From assembly GCF_027409185.1 (NCBI RefSeq), contig NC_084463.1:45300407-45364406 (forward strand): a stretch of DNA of 64,000 nucleotides. The letters are read 5' to 3'. The notes below the pieces were generated by a model. The model had not been told where the DNA came from, searched no databases, and worked only from the letters and a program-made list of their open reading frames with translations. Source of the stretch: Cynocephalus volans. Lineage: Eukaryota > Chordata > Mammalia > Dermoptera > Cynocephalidae. Positions 63,867-64,000 of the stretch are shown piece by piece. The position numbers were made by a program, and so were the translations under genes. Numbering within the stretch: position 1 is the first letter of the stretch; each line of letters opens with the position of its first letter.

Positions 63867-64000
63867 TGTTACCACCAGACCAGGCTCAGCTTGCCCTCTT
63901 GCATTAAACAAATGACTAAAAAGTCCAGAAGTTGGTGCAAGGATTAGAAAGTTTATGGAGATAACTGGCATCTGAGGGATGACCAGGCTAAAATCATCCC
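63867..64000 (-). repeat. 5' LTR of the class I provirus (partial)
   Basis: It begins tgttaccaccagaccaggct and aligns to the 3' LTR from 54880, running to the window edge. Confidence 0.88.

Larger units (their letters stand above)
54880..64000 (-). mobile_element. class I (gamma-like) provirus, near full length, cut by the window end
   Basis: Minus-strand order from the right is 5' LTR (partial), primer site, leader, gag, pro, pol (RT, RNase H, IN), env, 3' LTR. Gag, protease and pol read as gamma-like, each broken by stops and frameshifts. Hand alignment of the first ~134 bases of the two LTRs gives about 20 differences (roughly 85% identity), so the insertion is old. The right target site lies outside the window. 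Confidence 0.9.

Overview
This window is mammalian nuclear DNA. It shows introns with GT-AG boundaries, a KRAB zinc-finger gene, L1, MIR, MaLR and DNA-transposon relics, and endogenous retroviruses. Short tRNA-derived SINEs at 2294, 5606, 20320 and 51820 (ends such as GGCCGGC...GTGGCTCAC and a tail read as ...CCTTACCGGTC) match my memory of the ERE SINEs of horses and rhinoceroses. I therefore infer a perissodactyl, with moderate confidence. I see no Alu, B1/B2, CAN or BovB elements.

Layout. 1-13.4 kb is almost entirely repeats: MIR, an MLT1-like LTR, several stacked L1 copies (one with a ~106-bp minisatellite in its 3' UTR) and a ~105-bp-armed inverted repeat. 13.44-14.0 kb is a CpG-rich promoter with CRE, NRF1-like and YY1-like sites. 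From it a plus-strand KRAB zinc-finger gene runs to 31.1 kb: a non-coding exon 1, a 59-bp exon 2 holding the start codon (ATG at 17016), a canonical 127-bp KRAB-A exon (26568-26694), a 90-bp KRAB-B exon (26934-27023) and one large finger exon (29364-31123). All junction phases agree and give a predicted 663-residue repressor with about 13 fingers. A +1 frameshift ends the reading frame, and about seven to eight decayed finger units follow it, split by a Tigger-like DNA transposon.

32-42 kb is a repeat nest: an old L1 split by a younger L1 piece, a complete THE1/MST-type MaLR element and a class II solo LTR with a 6-bp target duplication. 42164-46296 is a minus-strand betaretrovirus-like (type-D-like) provirus. 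It has two LTRs, a lysine-type primer site and a 6-bp target duplication (acatgg); gag and the end of env remain, but pol is deleted. 46.3-54.9 kb holds more L1, a hAT-like element, an ERE SINE and an orphan first exon/promoter of another KRAB zinc-finger gene (about 49.25 kb). 54880 to the window end is a minus-strand class I (gamma-like) provirus with LTR, decayed gag-pro-pol, and an unusual env; its 5' LTR runs off the right edge.

The only gene I would call probably functional is the KRAB zinc-finger gene. Such proteins bind DNA through the finger array and recruit TRIM28/KAP1 through KRAB to silence targets, often retroelements. Nothing here looks like a wholly new system. The points most worth checking are the truncated finger array, the palindrome, the pol-less provirus with a nearly open transmembrane env, and the orphan zinc-finger promoter.
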